Origin: Rosa chinensis
Taxonomy: Eukaryota > Streptophyta > Magnoliopsida > Rosales > Rosaceae
Length of the DNA: 64,000 nt
Direction: 5' to 3'
NCBI RefSeq assembly: GCF_002994745.2
Contig: NC_037091.1
Coordinates: forward strand, 29,022,289 to 29,086,288
Shown in pieces: positions 44,986 to 57,795 of this stretch; position 1 is the stretch's first letter; each line of letters begins with the position of its first letter. A model generated the notes under the pieces. It made no database searches, was not told the DNA's origin, and saw only the letters and a program-made list of their open reading frames with translations. The position numbers and the translations under genes were made by a program.

Positions 44986-47900
44986 CTATTCCATTTGACC
45001 ATTGGTACCTTTCACGTTCCTGATCTGCAACCTTTTGGCTTGGCCAGCCATGCTCCGCAACTTTACCAACATTTGCAATGCAGCCGATTCTCTTGCTTCA
45101 CTAGGACTGGAACACAGATCACCCTCACGTGAACACTTGAAGTCCAGACCTTCTACGGTTACATTAGCTTGGAATCCTCCTTCAACAAGAAGAATATGAT
45201 AATCAAATCAACAACTTTAGATAGTACACATATTAGAGAAGCAGTATTCCATAACAATATCAGCTCAGTTTTACATTTTCCGAACAGTAAAACTGCCAAT
45301 ATTTAGCATCGAGTAAAATGTAGGCAATATATTTTAGGTACAATGCATTAGACAAGAATAAGCTTAATAAAACGAAATGGTAGAGAAAAATTTGCTAAGA
45401 TCATTTGGTAAACCATTTTGATTGGATAAATGATTTCAGCCACAAAAAAATATAAAATAAAATAAAATTCTAGTGAGCTAGCAAATTTCCAAATATGGCT
45501 ATGGAGGTCATTGAATCAAATATTACTGGTATATGGCGATGGGTGGGGCGGGGATAATAAAAGATGATAAAATTTGCAAATATTATCGGCTAGGCGATTC
45601 AAAACTTTGTAATGTATTAAAATCCAAGTGGAAGTCAAACAGGGGAAACAAATTGCTACTGGATCAAATTCTAAGTTGGAAGAACCTAGTTAAAATAATA
45701 CGAGGTGCCAGAACAGCTACTAGATGAGTGGTGCATTAACCCGTTGTATATATTCTCTCATCAGAAAACCCATCTTTCTGAGATGACCTATAAATCTAAC
45801 TGATCTTACCATCTGATAGGGATACACAATAAGTTGGTAACACCCAGCTGTTTTCGCAACATATGCCATCCAATTCCTGCAAAGTCGAAATAATGAATGC
45901 ATGTGCATATAAATCCGTAGAATCCTATTCAAACAATAGTTTTTAGCCATATCAGAGATTTGGGTATTTTAAGATATATCAAGAGCCCAAGACCAAGAGA
46001 TTATCATTACAAGATATTTTGCATGGAAGTTCCTTTCAACAACAACAAATTATTTACCTCCTCCCCAATCCAGATCATACTACGTAAACAAGTTATTCTG
46101 GAACACTGAAAAGAGAGTTTTAATTCTAGATTAACCCCAAAATCAATGTGAATCAACTTAAAAGGAGTGGCAGTGTGCTTATTCTACCTAAGGAAATAAA
46201 ACAAGGGTGGTGAAGTTTGCCAAACTGACATGGTTCAAATTTCACACTCTAGAAGCCTCAAAAGTTGGAAACAGATCCTGGATAGGCTGCATAGACTTAA
46301 GGATGTCCAAGATGGTAATGCAACTGAATGGAGAGCCATAAAATTCACTTCTGAAATGCAACAGAATGGAGCCATAAAATCTAAAAGGTCATCTTATACA
46401 TCCTTGCCGTTCCCTCCCTCTGGTTAGTCATCTTCTTCAATGAGAAGATAGTTGCTGAGCAGTAGGGAGTTGGTAGGATGAAGCCACAACCCAGAACTGC
46501 ACCACAGCCGCAACATGATCTCCAGATTGTAAAGGGACTAGTGGTACTCAACATCTCCCTACCCTCGGTAGGACTACTTGTTACGTACAAAGATAGAATT
46601 AAAGATGAACACATGCGACATCGATATTGTTACTAGTGGAAAGGTTCATTCACCCACATGTGGTCTGACCAACCAAAATGATTGTCAAAAATCCACAATC
46701 CCACAAATCTTTGGCTTTCTCCCTCCAGCATAAGTGCACAAGTTTCCACAGCACTATGCAAATCCATGATGAACCACAAATCAAATTATCCAGAAAAGTT
46801 CTTATTTCTTTTGAAGCAATACTTGGATTTGTTTGGACTAGAAAGAATTAAAACTTCCAGCTGTTTCAATAGGATCTAAATATAATGCCTAATATGATAA
46901 ATTTAACTTCTGAATTTGAATTGGTTATGATGGAAAAAAAAAATCACTATTGGATATCATATCTTACCTGGCATTGATTCTGCTTGTCAAGGATAGCCTC
47001 TGACAGCCTCTTCCTCTTGACAGATTTAGAAGAGCATTCCTCTTCTAGCAGTGTATGAGTCCTTTCATTTCTTAGATATCCATCATTACAACCTTCTATA
47101 AGAGACTCAACTATTACTGCTGAGCCATCTTCACCACCTATGGTAATAAGAAAGCCAGATAACCAATTAGGAAATCATTGCAAAGGAGGAGCACCTACCA
47201 GTAAGACACACTCCAGCAGTTGCAATTCCAGTCTTTACAAATCAATACAAAAGTGTTCAAGACAACAGTGTTTCACTACGCGACCATGAAGGTAAAAAAC
47301 AGTATCTCACAACGGAAACAAAAGATTTTGAGTACTCTGGATTCTCAACTGTAAACGGTCAGGATCAATTTATCACCTCTGATTGTTATAATGTTTTTTC
47401 CCTAATGTAGTCTATCAGTGTTAGATTCTATTTTTATTTTTTGAATTATTATTTCCCAACTTTGGTTAGCTTCTTAAACCACAATTGCCAACCCAGTGGA
47501 AAGTCAAATTTGATAGTCAGAAAAGAAATGAAGGTTGTAAAACTTTAATGAGTATTTGCATTGCATTATCACACAGTATTCATTCTGTATATATAGAAAT
47601 ATGAACTATAAGTTCCTTAAATAAGAAAAGAGGAAAAATCACTAGATGATTTCAATGCGTCACACATGATCAAAGTAGTTAGGAAACAAGGATGCCAAAG
47701 TCAATACCAAGATGCTGAGTGACTTGTGGCATGCTGTCTGTGCAAGCCACTTGAAATATAGACATCATTGACGCATATTAATCAAAACCTAATGGCAGTA
47801 TTCACGAATTTTAAACAATGATCCTTTTGAAATAAATTCCCACACCCAGCAATTCCACATCTAGGAATTAGTAGCCCTAATTGGAATGAAGTTAAGACCC

Positions 47901-50900
47901 TAAATATTGGAGAAATAACAATTAAAAGGCACTACAACCCAGTGTTACATTCATGGTCTCAGTTTTTAAGATGCTACCTGCCACCATTATGGTGGGTTTA
48001 ACAGACAAAGAGCTGACATGATTGGATTCTTTCTTGTGCATTTGTAGATCTAGTACAAATATATAACATAGGAAATCAATGCAATATCAGGAAGATGGGG
48101 GAGTGTAACCAAAACACAAGAAAACTTGAAGCAAAAGATACCATTTATAATTGTCTGGATATCTTTTTCACACCGAGCAAGCTCATCCTCTATATTGCGC
48201 TTCTTAATAGACTGCATGGACAAGCAAATGAGGCCAAAAAGTAAGTTTTAATTCAAGAAAGTAACTAGTAAAGAAAATATGACTGTGGCAGAAGGTGGCC
48301 AAACTAAGCCAAACCAAAGCTGAATCGGGATGACAAAGAGATTATCAAAATAAATAAATAAATGAAGCAAAGCATTACCAGCTCATTCCTTTTTTTCATA
48401 AGAACTTTCAAAGCAGTTTCTGACAAGATGTGTTCTTTTGAAGCTATACTAATCTGTAGCTTGTCAGTAAGGGATTGACTTGTCCGGTTCACAGTCTCAA
48501 CCTGCCCACCCAACAACAGACTATCAGATGATTATATTTTTATTTTTTTTTAACAAAGCTGCCACATATTATAGAGAAGCTTATTGTAGCAGAGAAAGTA
48601 AAAACAAACTAATCTTCCTGAACATGCAGCTTCTGCAGCAGAAGCAATAGTATAATATAATAACAAATATAACCTGCAATGTATATCTAAATGTTGTTGA
48701 ATCTGAAATCATAGTAATATAGTTATTCTACATATTAACCAGGATCCATTTCAAGCATTATGGGGGCCTGTAATACAGATTCACTAGACCATGTAACATT
48801 ACAACTCAGACAACATAATTTGCAACTCCTTAGTTGGTGTGTGTGCACTGATTCAAGAAGGCATAGCTTTATTTGTTTTTATCGTTTTTATTTCCTAGAA
48901 ATCCTGTACTTACAAATATGTTCACTGAGCCTTAGAGTTCCACTATCTTAATGCATAAAGTGTTTGCACAAAGACCATAATCAATGAACATGTGATTTAG
49001 ATTTATACCAGATGCAGACAGAATAAATTTTCATATAAGCAAATGGCTTTCTATGGAACTAACCAAACATTTTCATTGTGATGCAGACAATCTCTAGTTA
49101 AGAGACTTGATTACAGAAACTCTACTTGGCTTATAGAATTTGATTATTTTTTATAAACAAAAACACTGAACTTGCACAAGATTCAAAAAATACGATACAA
49201 GTTGAGATTCTCTTTTAAATTTGGAAAAAATTGAGATTCTGCAATTTCAAGTTCCAACATCCAAGTAGAAGAGCTTGTTTCTTTCCAAGGAAAAAAAAAA
49301 GAAAAAGAAAAAAAGAAAAAAGAAAAAAGAACAAAAAAGAACAAGAACAAACAAACAAATAAAAGAGAGCAGCAGGGCGGTAAGAGCCTCAAATTTCAAA
49401 AGCTGCATAATCATGAGTTGGGTCTTTCTGTCTTTTTTTTCTTTTGGAAAAAACAAAAATCTCTTTAAGAAAGCAAACACAGATTGTACAAGATGCAGAA
49501 AACTAGTCCCACTTCAACCAAAGCTAGAGAGCAAAAAAATCCTCACAAAATCTCCATCAAGCTAAAGCACTATGGAATTATCCATCTTCACTAAAGACGA
49601 CTTCCTAACTACAAAGTAACAGACAGCTGCTTTCTGTTCTAAATAAATAGGCAAAAGAGAGGTTATTCTGCAACAATTAATTATTAAAGCAAGTAAAATC
49701 AAATTCTGGACTTTTCCGGAAACTCCACCATTTCTGGCCCATTATCATCATCAAACTAACTATTGTTAACATCATACATCCCCAGACTGTTTTAGCTTTC
49801 TACCCCATCCACTACTATCCTACCAGATAACTATTACCATACTAGAAGTGTAAAAAAACTTCTTCTTTTTATGTTGTACTTTCCATAAATTCACAAACCC
49901 CAACCACATCCACAGGAATAATTTAGCAGCATTGTGAACCTCAACCTGCTACATATGGTTAGTCCAATATCTCACAGAACATAAATACAAAGTTAATTCT
50001 AAAGCGCAGCTCTATAACCAAGAAATCTATGCGAACAACAGATTCACGAATGAGATGTAGAAATGAAAAATGTTTGACAATGCTGTAGTTGAAGCGGTAA
50101 AGAACTACAAAGTTTTACCTTCGTATTACTTACTGAGCCATTTAGTTCAGAGCGAATCGAGGAAATCTTTTTTTGCTGATTGACAACTTGAATGGTGCTT
50201 GAAATTTTCTCACAGCTATCTACATTCTGCAAGGGAACCATGGAACAGTCATCTATGCACAATTTCTGAGGCCCATTGGAAGCTTCAGCAGGACTTGTAT
50301 TTTTATATACAGTGGTATCTTTCTGCTTATATGATCGAGGCGTAGAACAGCTTATGCTGTTCCCAATATCCTTTATCCTGACACAATTTACATGAGACAA
50401 CTTGTCTTGGGTTTTGGGCTTTTCACTTTCGATACAGGAATGCATGTCATCTTGGTGGCTGACAACTTGAACGGGACTTGAAATTTTCTTACAAATTTTT
50501 TCCTTCTTCGAGGCAACCATGGAAGACCCCTCCAACTCCATTTCCTGAGACCCATTGAAAGCATGAGCCAGATCTATCTTGCAACATCCACTGCTATCTT
50601 TTTGCTCCCATGATTTGGGTTCAGAATTTTTTGTGTTGCTTCCAAGATCCTCTATCACAACATCAATTACATGAGACTCCTCTTGATTTTTGCAAATTCC
50701 TGGTTTGGAAGGTGTTTCGGTCCTTTTAGGGCTAGCCACATTTACATTTCCCGCTCCTAGCCTTGAATCTTTCAAACCATTTGAGAATTCTCTCCTAAAA
50801 GTCACATTAAAATTTTAATGTCAGCTAAATGAAGGGACAACTTTAAAAGATACATTAAAACTCATGTCAAAATCAAATAGAAAGGAACATTTCACCGGTT

Positions 50901-53900
50901 AACATGTATATCTATGCACATAGCTCAGCTCCAAAAATTCATTAAAAACACATCAGTTTCATCAATAATTATCCTCGCATGTTTGGGATATTCAAAATCA
51001 TCACTACCAGAAGTTATCACTCAGGTTGTTTGCAGCCCACGCAAAACAAAATGACAGGATGCTTACAAACGTAGAATAGACAATCTGAGTCAAGGTTCAT
51101 ATGGATGAGTTGATCAATCCCATACCAATAGGCATCTTGTGCATCAGAATTGAATTTCCCATAAACAAATATCCCAGTTATATACAGACCAATGGGGCTA
51201 CCAAAGTGATGTCCTACAATGTCAAAGGAGACGGCTGGGACCTGAATCGTTGGTTCAAAATCCAGAATTAAAATAACATGCCACTATAGGCAATGACGAG
51301 ATTTTTTTTGGTTGAAAGGCAATGACATGGGTTACTCCTTGAAATTGAGAATAATAAAGACTACAAGCATATGAATATTAATGAATCTGCTTTTAAATAT
51401 CTTGTGAGCCTACATTTTGATACATAGCTACAGCACTGACTATTATGATATTATAAGTACCACAGCAGTGATCTTCAGATTCCATCTTCACAATGCATAT
51501 GCTAGAAAAGCTTGCATCCAATGACAAGGAATAACAAAGAAAAATGTAAGTAGCACACCTATGAAACCAGTCGGACAAAATCTCAGCATAAGGAAGCACA
51601 TGGAAGTACTCAACAACTGTTGTAACTGTCCAGCCGCGGGAATTCTTTGTGACCAGAGGACCCTGGAGGCTACTCAAACAGCAAAGACATGACTTTAGCA
51701 TAAAAAAGGTCACAGTGGATAGCAGTATATCATTGTTAAGCACTCAAAAACATATCCTAATATTTACAAACCTCATCGATATTACTTTTACAGAAAGATA
51801 TACACTTTTATAATGATTTTATGATATATTGTGACACTAGACAGTGACATCTCAGTTTTCTAGTTATATATTCCATATTCTCTAAAATATTTTCATTAGA
51901 AAAATATACTCATCTTGATTTATCTAATCAATACTTTTCAGAAATGCAAGTTTAAAAAATTTTGTCGGTTTATTATTATCAAACAGTTGCCTTGACATGG
52001 TGGGCCTCTCTTCATCACTAGAAAGAGCAAGATGTTAAACTCCTCATAAATTGAGACATCAAAGTTGCAAGAATTTGAACTAAGGATCTCACATCTTAGC
52101 ACCCATATTTAAGTGTTTAACATAAAGATTGTCCTCATTAAACGCATGATTTAAAGTCCAACACTTTGAAGTTTATGGGACAATATGGAAACTGGTCAAA
52201 GTCAAGGGAGAATTGATGACCTCTACCCTACTAATAATGATGTATAATTAGAAAAAACTTGTGGCTAGATAAGGACAAGAAAACCAAAGTCATAGGTAGA
52301 AACAAGTATATAATCACATACACGAAAGAGATCATATACCTGTCAATAACATCTTTAATAGGAAGCTGAATATCACCCTTGCCTGATTGGGTACACTGAA
52401 CTATAAAAAAACAAGCAGCTGACTTTTCTTTACTATCCGAAAATACGACATGGCTTTCCAAAACAAGAAGATCATTTTGACTAATACCTATAACATTTAC
52501 AAAAATCATGTAAGTGTCAGCTAACTCTGTTAAACAAAGTAGAAGCAGAAGCAGGTATTAGAATACAAAGGACTTAGCCACCTAGACACAGCTGGATACA
52601 GTGCTTAAATTTGTAATATATGAGCCTTAAAGGTTCCGAGTCGGTTACATATGATTTGAAGTAAAGACGAACTGCTCAAAATCCTATGATATTTATGTTG
52701 AGAATTTATAGACAACCATAAATTCATAAATAAGCAACAATAGCGCTGGTGAAATTTCGTTCTTTTTTTTTTGTTTTGGAATAGAAAACTAAAAGTTATT
52801 GTCAAAGATAAAAAATAAAGAACTGAACAAGCGGTTAACAACTGAGAGAATAGCAGAAGATAAAAAATATTCAATACAGCCTCCTAATTGAAAAGTGATA
52901 ATAAACACAAATTCCCAACTACTTGGTAAAATATCAACTGTTCTTCCATTTCCCAAGTAGATAGTTGACAATATGATTATATGTTTAATCAAATCAAAAT
53001 AATCAATAGTTTATGAAAAAATAGGGACTTCCAAAATGTAGTTGATGGAACTAAATTTCTTTTTATTATAGTCCTATATATAAAGCCATACTCCACCAAC
53101 GTATCTTTAGACGAAATCAAGTCCAAGATTTACAGAAATGAAGCAATGCTATCATAAATTGCAATACCATATGAAATGAACCTCTCCACCTGTACAATTT
53201 CAACCTAGTTTTACCATATAACTTAATGGATGGCAGTCCCAGGCTTGCAGCAAAACAAAAGGCAGAACAGACAGGGAACTGTCCACCACATCAATTGGAA
53301 GCATAAACCCCTCCATGAGGTTCACACAATTAAAAGGATTAGAAGAAGTGCATACCTGTAGCCTCAGTAATTGCTGAATATGCCAGTTTTTGACAACTAG
53401 TTTCATCAATCCTTGGTTCTCCTCTTGAAGGTTTTCCAGTGACTCTTTTGCTTTTGTTTACATGTTTTAACCCCCTTGTATCTTCTGAACTGTGATCTCT
53501 GACCTCCAAATTTTTATCAATCACTGACCAAACCCCCTGGGTCATGGAATTGGAACTGAATTGCAAATAGCAGTTCTCCTTCTTGGAGTCAACTAAAAGA
53601 ACTGTAACTTTGGAAATTGGCCATCCCTCAGTGTTTGGAGCACCCATGGATGCATCTAAACTTGTAGATATTTGACATGCTTCCATTATTGTTCTTTCGG
53701 TAACTGAAAGTTGTTTCTCCTGATCAACCAATTCAGTATCACCTGACCTTTTCATAAATTTCATATGAGCTAGCAAGGCTGGTTTCAGATCCAAAACCAA
53801 CTTGCAAAACGAATTAAAACACAAAACCTCTAGCTTTGGACATTGCTTTCTGTGGTAGTAATTGTATAGTAGCACAACAGCATGCACCTAAGAGAAACCA

Positions 53901-55277
53901 ATTGATAAGCAAAACAAAGAATCAAAAGAGTGGTCGAGTACAGTTGCATGTTTTTTATAAATTTTTGTGCATGTTAATGTTATCACGTACAATCCCTCCA
54001 ACGCACGTTACCAACTCAATTTTGAAATGCAAGTTCTTAGTGTGCTTCCATCCAAAAGAAAAAGTTTCCAATATGATACGAAATTGTCAGTTACGTATTT
54101 ACTTTTCTAGGCTATGTCAGTTATTAACCTTTACAGTTGTTTGATCTTCAAGGGTATCTTCTCATTTATTAGATACAAATTTTTCTAGGCTATGTCAGTT
54201 ATTAACCTTTACAGTTGTTTGATCTTCAAGGGTATTTACAGTTGTTCGAAACAGAAAAACAGATACGAGGAGTACTCTACTAGATTTACAAAGAACAAAG
54301 AATAACAGCAAAGACAAAAAAACAACAAAATCTAAGTCACAGCTGCATTTCCATATGAAGAATGACCTAAAAAGAATAATCTTTAAACTCTGTACGAGAC
54401 CCAAACACCTAAAGAGATTCCGAAAGCAAAACCTATCCCATAGTTGATCAGCATCCTTGCCCCTAGCTTCCAGATATATTCTTTTGATCCTCTCCATCCC
54501 AAACCACCAAAAGATAAAAAAGAAAAAGAGCCACCACAGCACATCTCCATAAAATCATACCCCTTTTCTTGCCTCCAAAGAACTTATACCTCTTGCAGGG
54601 CATTGCATGAGCCTGGATGATTCCAGTCAACATTCCACTCCCTAAATAGTGTTTTTCATAAAGCTAGAGCAACAAAACACTGGAGCAGCACATGATTCGA
54701 ACTTCCAGCTGCTCTTTCACACATCACAGAGATAAGAGACACCAGAAAGGTAATCTTCTCTGAACCAAATCACGAGTATTCAATCTCCCAGGACAATTCA
54801 ATCCTCAAGCTTGATCAGACATTGGTTCAAGCAATTATAGCCATATATACTTAAACTAAAATCATAGAAAAAAATTTAGTGGTTCAAAGATGTCTTATAA
54901 ACTACCTTTATAGGATCAAAAATAAGAAGTAGAGAAAAGCCAGCAAGTAATAGAACACAGATACGTGTGTGTGAGAGAGAGAGATTACAAAGCTACAGAC
55001 ATTAACATCACCAAAATGGACTTATGAGAGGAATCCTACAATAATATTGTACAAGAAACAAATTTAACACAAATGACAAGAGTATATCATGTTGATTAAT
55101 TAAAGACAAAGAAATGTACCTGTTTTGCAACTGACTGCTGTTGAGAGAGTGATGGGGTATCCCGCAGAGAAGATTTTGCTGGAAGTATTGGGTCAACCAA
55201 GTGGTCCAAAAAAGCCTGAACGGCATCCTCGGTTGGACATATATCCGAAGCAACCATGACCTCCAGATACCTGACCA
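44986..55277 (-). CDS. Plant protein with C-terminal dsRNA-binding motif, unnamed
   Basis: Ten exons on the minus strand join in one frame (>=749 residues): 55277-55120, 53887-53356, 52487-52340, 51669-51559, 50794-50119, 48501-48379, 48211-48142, 47137-46968, 45876-45810 and 45179-44986. The N-terminal part is conserved-looking (RYLEVMVASDICPTEDAVQA, then KQVHAVVLLYNYYHRK). A stretch around LQGPLVTKNSRGWTVTTVVE follows. The large exon at 50.1-50.8 kb is low-complexity and Ser/Lys-rich. A short coiled segment follows (SIKKRNIEDELARCEKDI). The C-terminus has ELDGICCENSWVLPTYCVS joined to GFQANVTVEGLDFKCS and EARESAALQMLVKLR, a dsRNA-binding-motif pattern. All splice phases agree. The exon with the start codon is not resolved; the first exon needs one base from upstream. 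I cannot name the gene or its target RNA. In copy A it is deleted. Confidence 0.82.
45190..45240. repeat. Duplicated piece of the gene's last intron
   Basis: Matches 20444-20494 (AAGAATATGATAATCAAATC onward, ending TATTAGAGAA), the last trace of this intron in copy A, directly beside the hAT element there. Confidence 0.9.
45241..46967 (-). other. Introns of the dsRNA-binding-motif gene, no further features
   Basis: Apart from the exon at 45810-45876 this is intron. Open frames on either strand have no recognisable content. Confidence 0.6.
49275..49362. repeat. Purine-rich (A/G) simple repeat
   Basis: A3-10G-type imperfect run in the intron between the exons at 50119 and 48501; accounts for the poly-Lys and poly-Phe false frames here. 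Confidence 0.9.
54103..54235. repeat. 55 bp direct repeat, 78 bp offset
   Basis: TTTTCTAGGCTATGTCAGTT and the next 35 bases occur identically at 54103-54157 and 54181-54235, in the intron between the first two mapped exons. Perfect identity suggests a recent local duplication. Confidence 0.95.
54195..54830 (-). pseudogene. LINE reverse-transcriptase zinc-binding tail, decayed
   Basis: The minus strand gives broken frames resembling the zf-RVT tail of plant LINEs: LNTRDLVQRRLPFW, then IMCCSSVLLL, then WWFGMERIKRIYLEARGK and DQLWDRFCFRNLFRCLG. Plant elements typically have INT.DLLQRR and LW..W..RN.RIFE..... Stops and shifts abound. It lies in an intron in the same orientation as the host gene. 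The 115-codon frame at 54195-54542 is part of it and is not a gene. Confidence 0.6.
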
Positions 55278-55726
55278 CTTGTGGGAAAGAAGAAAACAAA
55301 CACTAGGTAAAATGCAGACGATGTAACTGCTTAAACTCGGTAAAAAAAAAAAAAACTCAGCATTATTCAGCGAATGTAGATATAAAGGGTGAAAACAGAA
55401 AAACAGGCATTTCATTACATGAGACCAAGAGAAACTTTTAAACTGGATTGACATATTTGTTTGACTTGTTTGATTACAACATAATTTCCAAGAATTCTTT
55501 TTCATCTTTTTTTTCATAAACAGTAAGTAGCTTGGATCACTTGACTTGAAAATCTTACCTTTATAATCATTTGCTACAAAGTACAAAAAGAGAAGAGCAA
55601 AATGCAGACGAGGAAGGTTTGAGATTTTTACAGAAATATTATAGATACAAAAGTAAATCTAGCTACCAGAACGTTACCCTAGTAAACCTGACAATGTAGT
55701 AATCAAAAGTTTAAAGGTTAGTACCA

Positions 55727-55875
55727 GGTCAAGGTGCAAACTGCGCAGAAAGAGAGAGAGAGAGAGTGAAGACTGGAATTTGGGGCTTTTGTCGTTTCGT
55801 TTCAGGGTTCAGAGTTCAGAGTTCAGACTTTAAGAACGACGGCGCTACAGAGAGGGGCACGCACGTGTGCGGGCA
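55727..55875 (-). promoter_or_regulatory. Probable 5' leader of the dsRNA-binding-motif gene
   Basis: Read on the minus strand: CACACGTGCG, a CTGAACTCTGAA repeat, CAAATTCCAG, a CT-repeat run, then TTTGCACCTTGACCTG before GTACTA. A CT-rich tract upstream of a donor is typical of plant leaders, and the stretch is conserved in copy A at 21641-21790. Exact exon borders are not determined. Confidence 0.4.
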
Positions 55876-56153
55876 AACTCTAATCTTATTATTTTTTTTT
55901 GGGGGGGGTCAACTTTGTTTATTTTTTAGGGTGGACTCATCTCTCACTCCAAGTCCAAGTACAAAAGGACGAATCATTATTTTTTCTTTTTTCAAAGGGT
56001 CCACTAAAATGTCTAAAGACTCCACATTCCTACATGGTGAATTTAGTTTTTTTTTCTTTTACTTGCCTCAAATTTTACCATGTTTTCAATCGAATAAAAT
56101 TTTCAGTTTTAATTAGGCACTTTATTTGTAGATCGTATAATAAGATTAAAATA

Positions 56154-57709
56154 GGGTGGTTTAGTTGGACCTCCTATACTTAGTACACCTCTAATTTACT
56201 TTTTAGAATACTTGAAAAGTTAAGTAGACCTCCTTATTTTTACCAAAACACCCTTGAACATGAGATACAATAATATGTTACTCTAATTTTTATTTTTATC
56301 TTCAACCACGAGAATAAGAAGAATCAAAATCACATGATATTGCTCTCTTATGAGTATGTCTCTCCTCCACCAAAATTAATCAGAGGGTTGGTTCTTGATC
56401 TTGATATTTTGCTAGAATCCCTTTGAATTTGTTAAAAGAAGAATTTTAAGGGTTTTGGGTTGGAAGATTGAGTAATAATTATATTCTACAAAAAAAAAAT
56501 TGAGTAATAACTATATCATAATATTTAATTAATTTAATTTAAGAAAATTTCAAATCATATTATTTTGAATTTTAATGATGGGTCATGTATAGAAATTATT
56601 ATTTTTACTTAATTTTTTAGGTAAATTATAAAACTATATGGCAATATAAGGAAATTCTAGAAAAAGAAAAAATAATTTAATTGAATGTTATATTTGAGGA
56701 GGTAAGAAGAGTAATTTATTTTTGAAGGTCGTGGCCTCTTGGCGGCGGTTTTGCAAATTGGGTTAGAGGAGATGGGGTTCCCTTCTTGTCTAGTCACTGG
56801 GGGATTGAGGATGGTGGGGTTCCCCATCGTCGGATTCTCAAAATTGGGGGCCATGAAGAGCTTCTGTCTCGGGTGGCTTTTCACGACAACGGCAATGGCT
56901 TCAGGTCTTTCTTGACCCGGGATGTTTGGGAAGGTTTAGCTCGTCGGGTCTCGGAATGGAGCACCGGGGGGAGGTCTGCCTCCTCGGCATTTCGTTTTGT
57001 GCCAGGCGACTAGGCGGTGACAGTGGCTGATTACTGGTCGCCGTACAAGGAGGCTTGCGCGGCCGGGCTAACAGATGCAACGCTAATTCGTGCTGGAGCG
57101 GGGAGAGGCAATGATGGCGACGACCAGCGGTGGATGACCTCCCCGTCCGGAGTCGTCGACTGGAAGAGGTCTGGTGTGCTGCCGTACTTGATTTGGGTGG
57201 CCTTAGCAGGTCCAGTTGGGCTCGGAACCCTTTTGGGCCTAGTGGTAGGGTTTCCCATTCTTTTGGGCTTTTGATTGGTATATGGGACAGCTGGGCTGCC
57301 TGGCTGAATTTTTTACTTTTAATTATTTTTATGTAAGAATTTATTCTCCTATGGGGAATGAATTCGTAGGTTCTCTCTGAGATTTGTCGCCAAAAATACT
57401 CGGAATGTCTTGGCCTTTTGATTTTCTAGGACATTTTAGGGTAGATTTTGGCTGAGCTTCATGATCTTTAAAAATGTTGAATTACTTAGGTAGTTAATCT
57501 TTTGACAATCCCACAGGGATTGGTCATTATGTGTAATTTCGTTGATCAATGCAATGAGTTGACAATTCTCTCTAAAAAAAAATTATTTTTTTTTCATTTT
57601 TCTCACTTTTTCCTTATTTATCTTTTCATATTACTTGACAATGTCTATTAATAATTGAAAAAAGTTGGAAGTCCAAATATCAATTTTGGAGGTCCAACTA
57701 GAACCACCC
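56154..57709. mobile_element. Mutator-like element, 1.56 kb, 9 bp target duplication
   Basis: Ends GGGTGGTTTAGTTGGACCTC and (complement) GGGTGGTTCTAGTTGGACCT; flanked by ATTAAAATA at 56145-56153 and 57710-57718. The empty site is at ~33790-33800 in copy A, so it inserted after the duplication. Same TIR family as 12876-13799 and 34651-40567. It contains a GC-rich block that ends like a LINE (56724-57582). Confidence 0.92.
56724..57582 (+). mobile_element. Probable 5'-truncated LINE insertion inside the MULE
   Basis: GC-rich sequence with broken frames (DYWSPYKEACAAGL, DDQRWMTSPSGVVDW) followed by an AT-rich 3' end TTGATCAATGCAATGAGTTG and a poly(A) run at 57574-57582. A TTATTTTT-like word lies on both sides (56717-56723, 57583-57590), a possible target duplication. 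The alternative is captured gene sequence with a fortuitous A-run. Confidence 0.45.
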
Positions 57710-57795
57710 ATTAAAATAACTTGTTTGGCCTTTGCCCACCGCCCGCCTATCGTCTAACGAATTGTTGAACATTAGAAAGAGACTAAGAAATCTAG

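Noticed and set aside
54195..54542. 115-codon minus-strand frame as a separate membrane-protein gene.
   Set aside because: Part of a decayed LINE zinc-binding tail within an intron.
55568..55579. ATG with a GTAAG donor (M-I-I-K) as start of the dsRNA-binding-motif gene.
   Set aside because: The resulting phase does not fit the exon starting at 55277, so this cannot be the joining frame.
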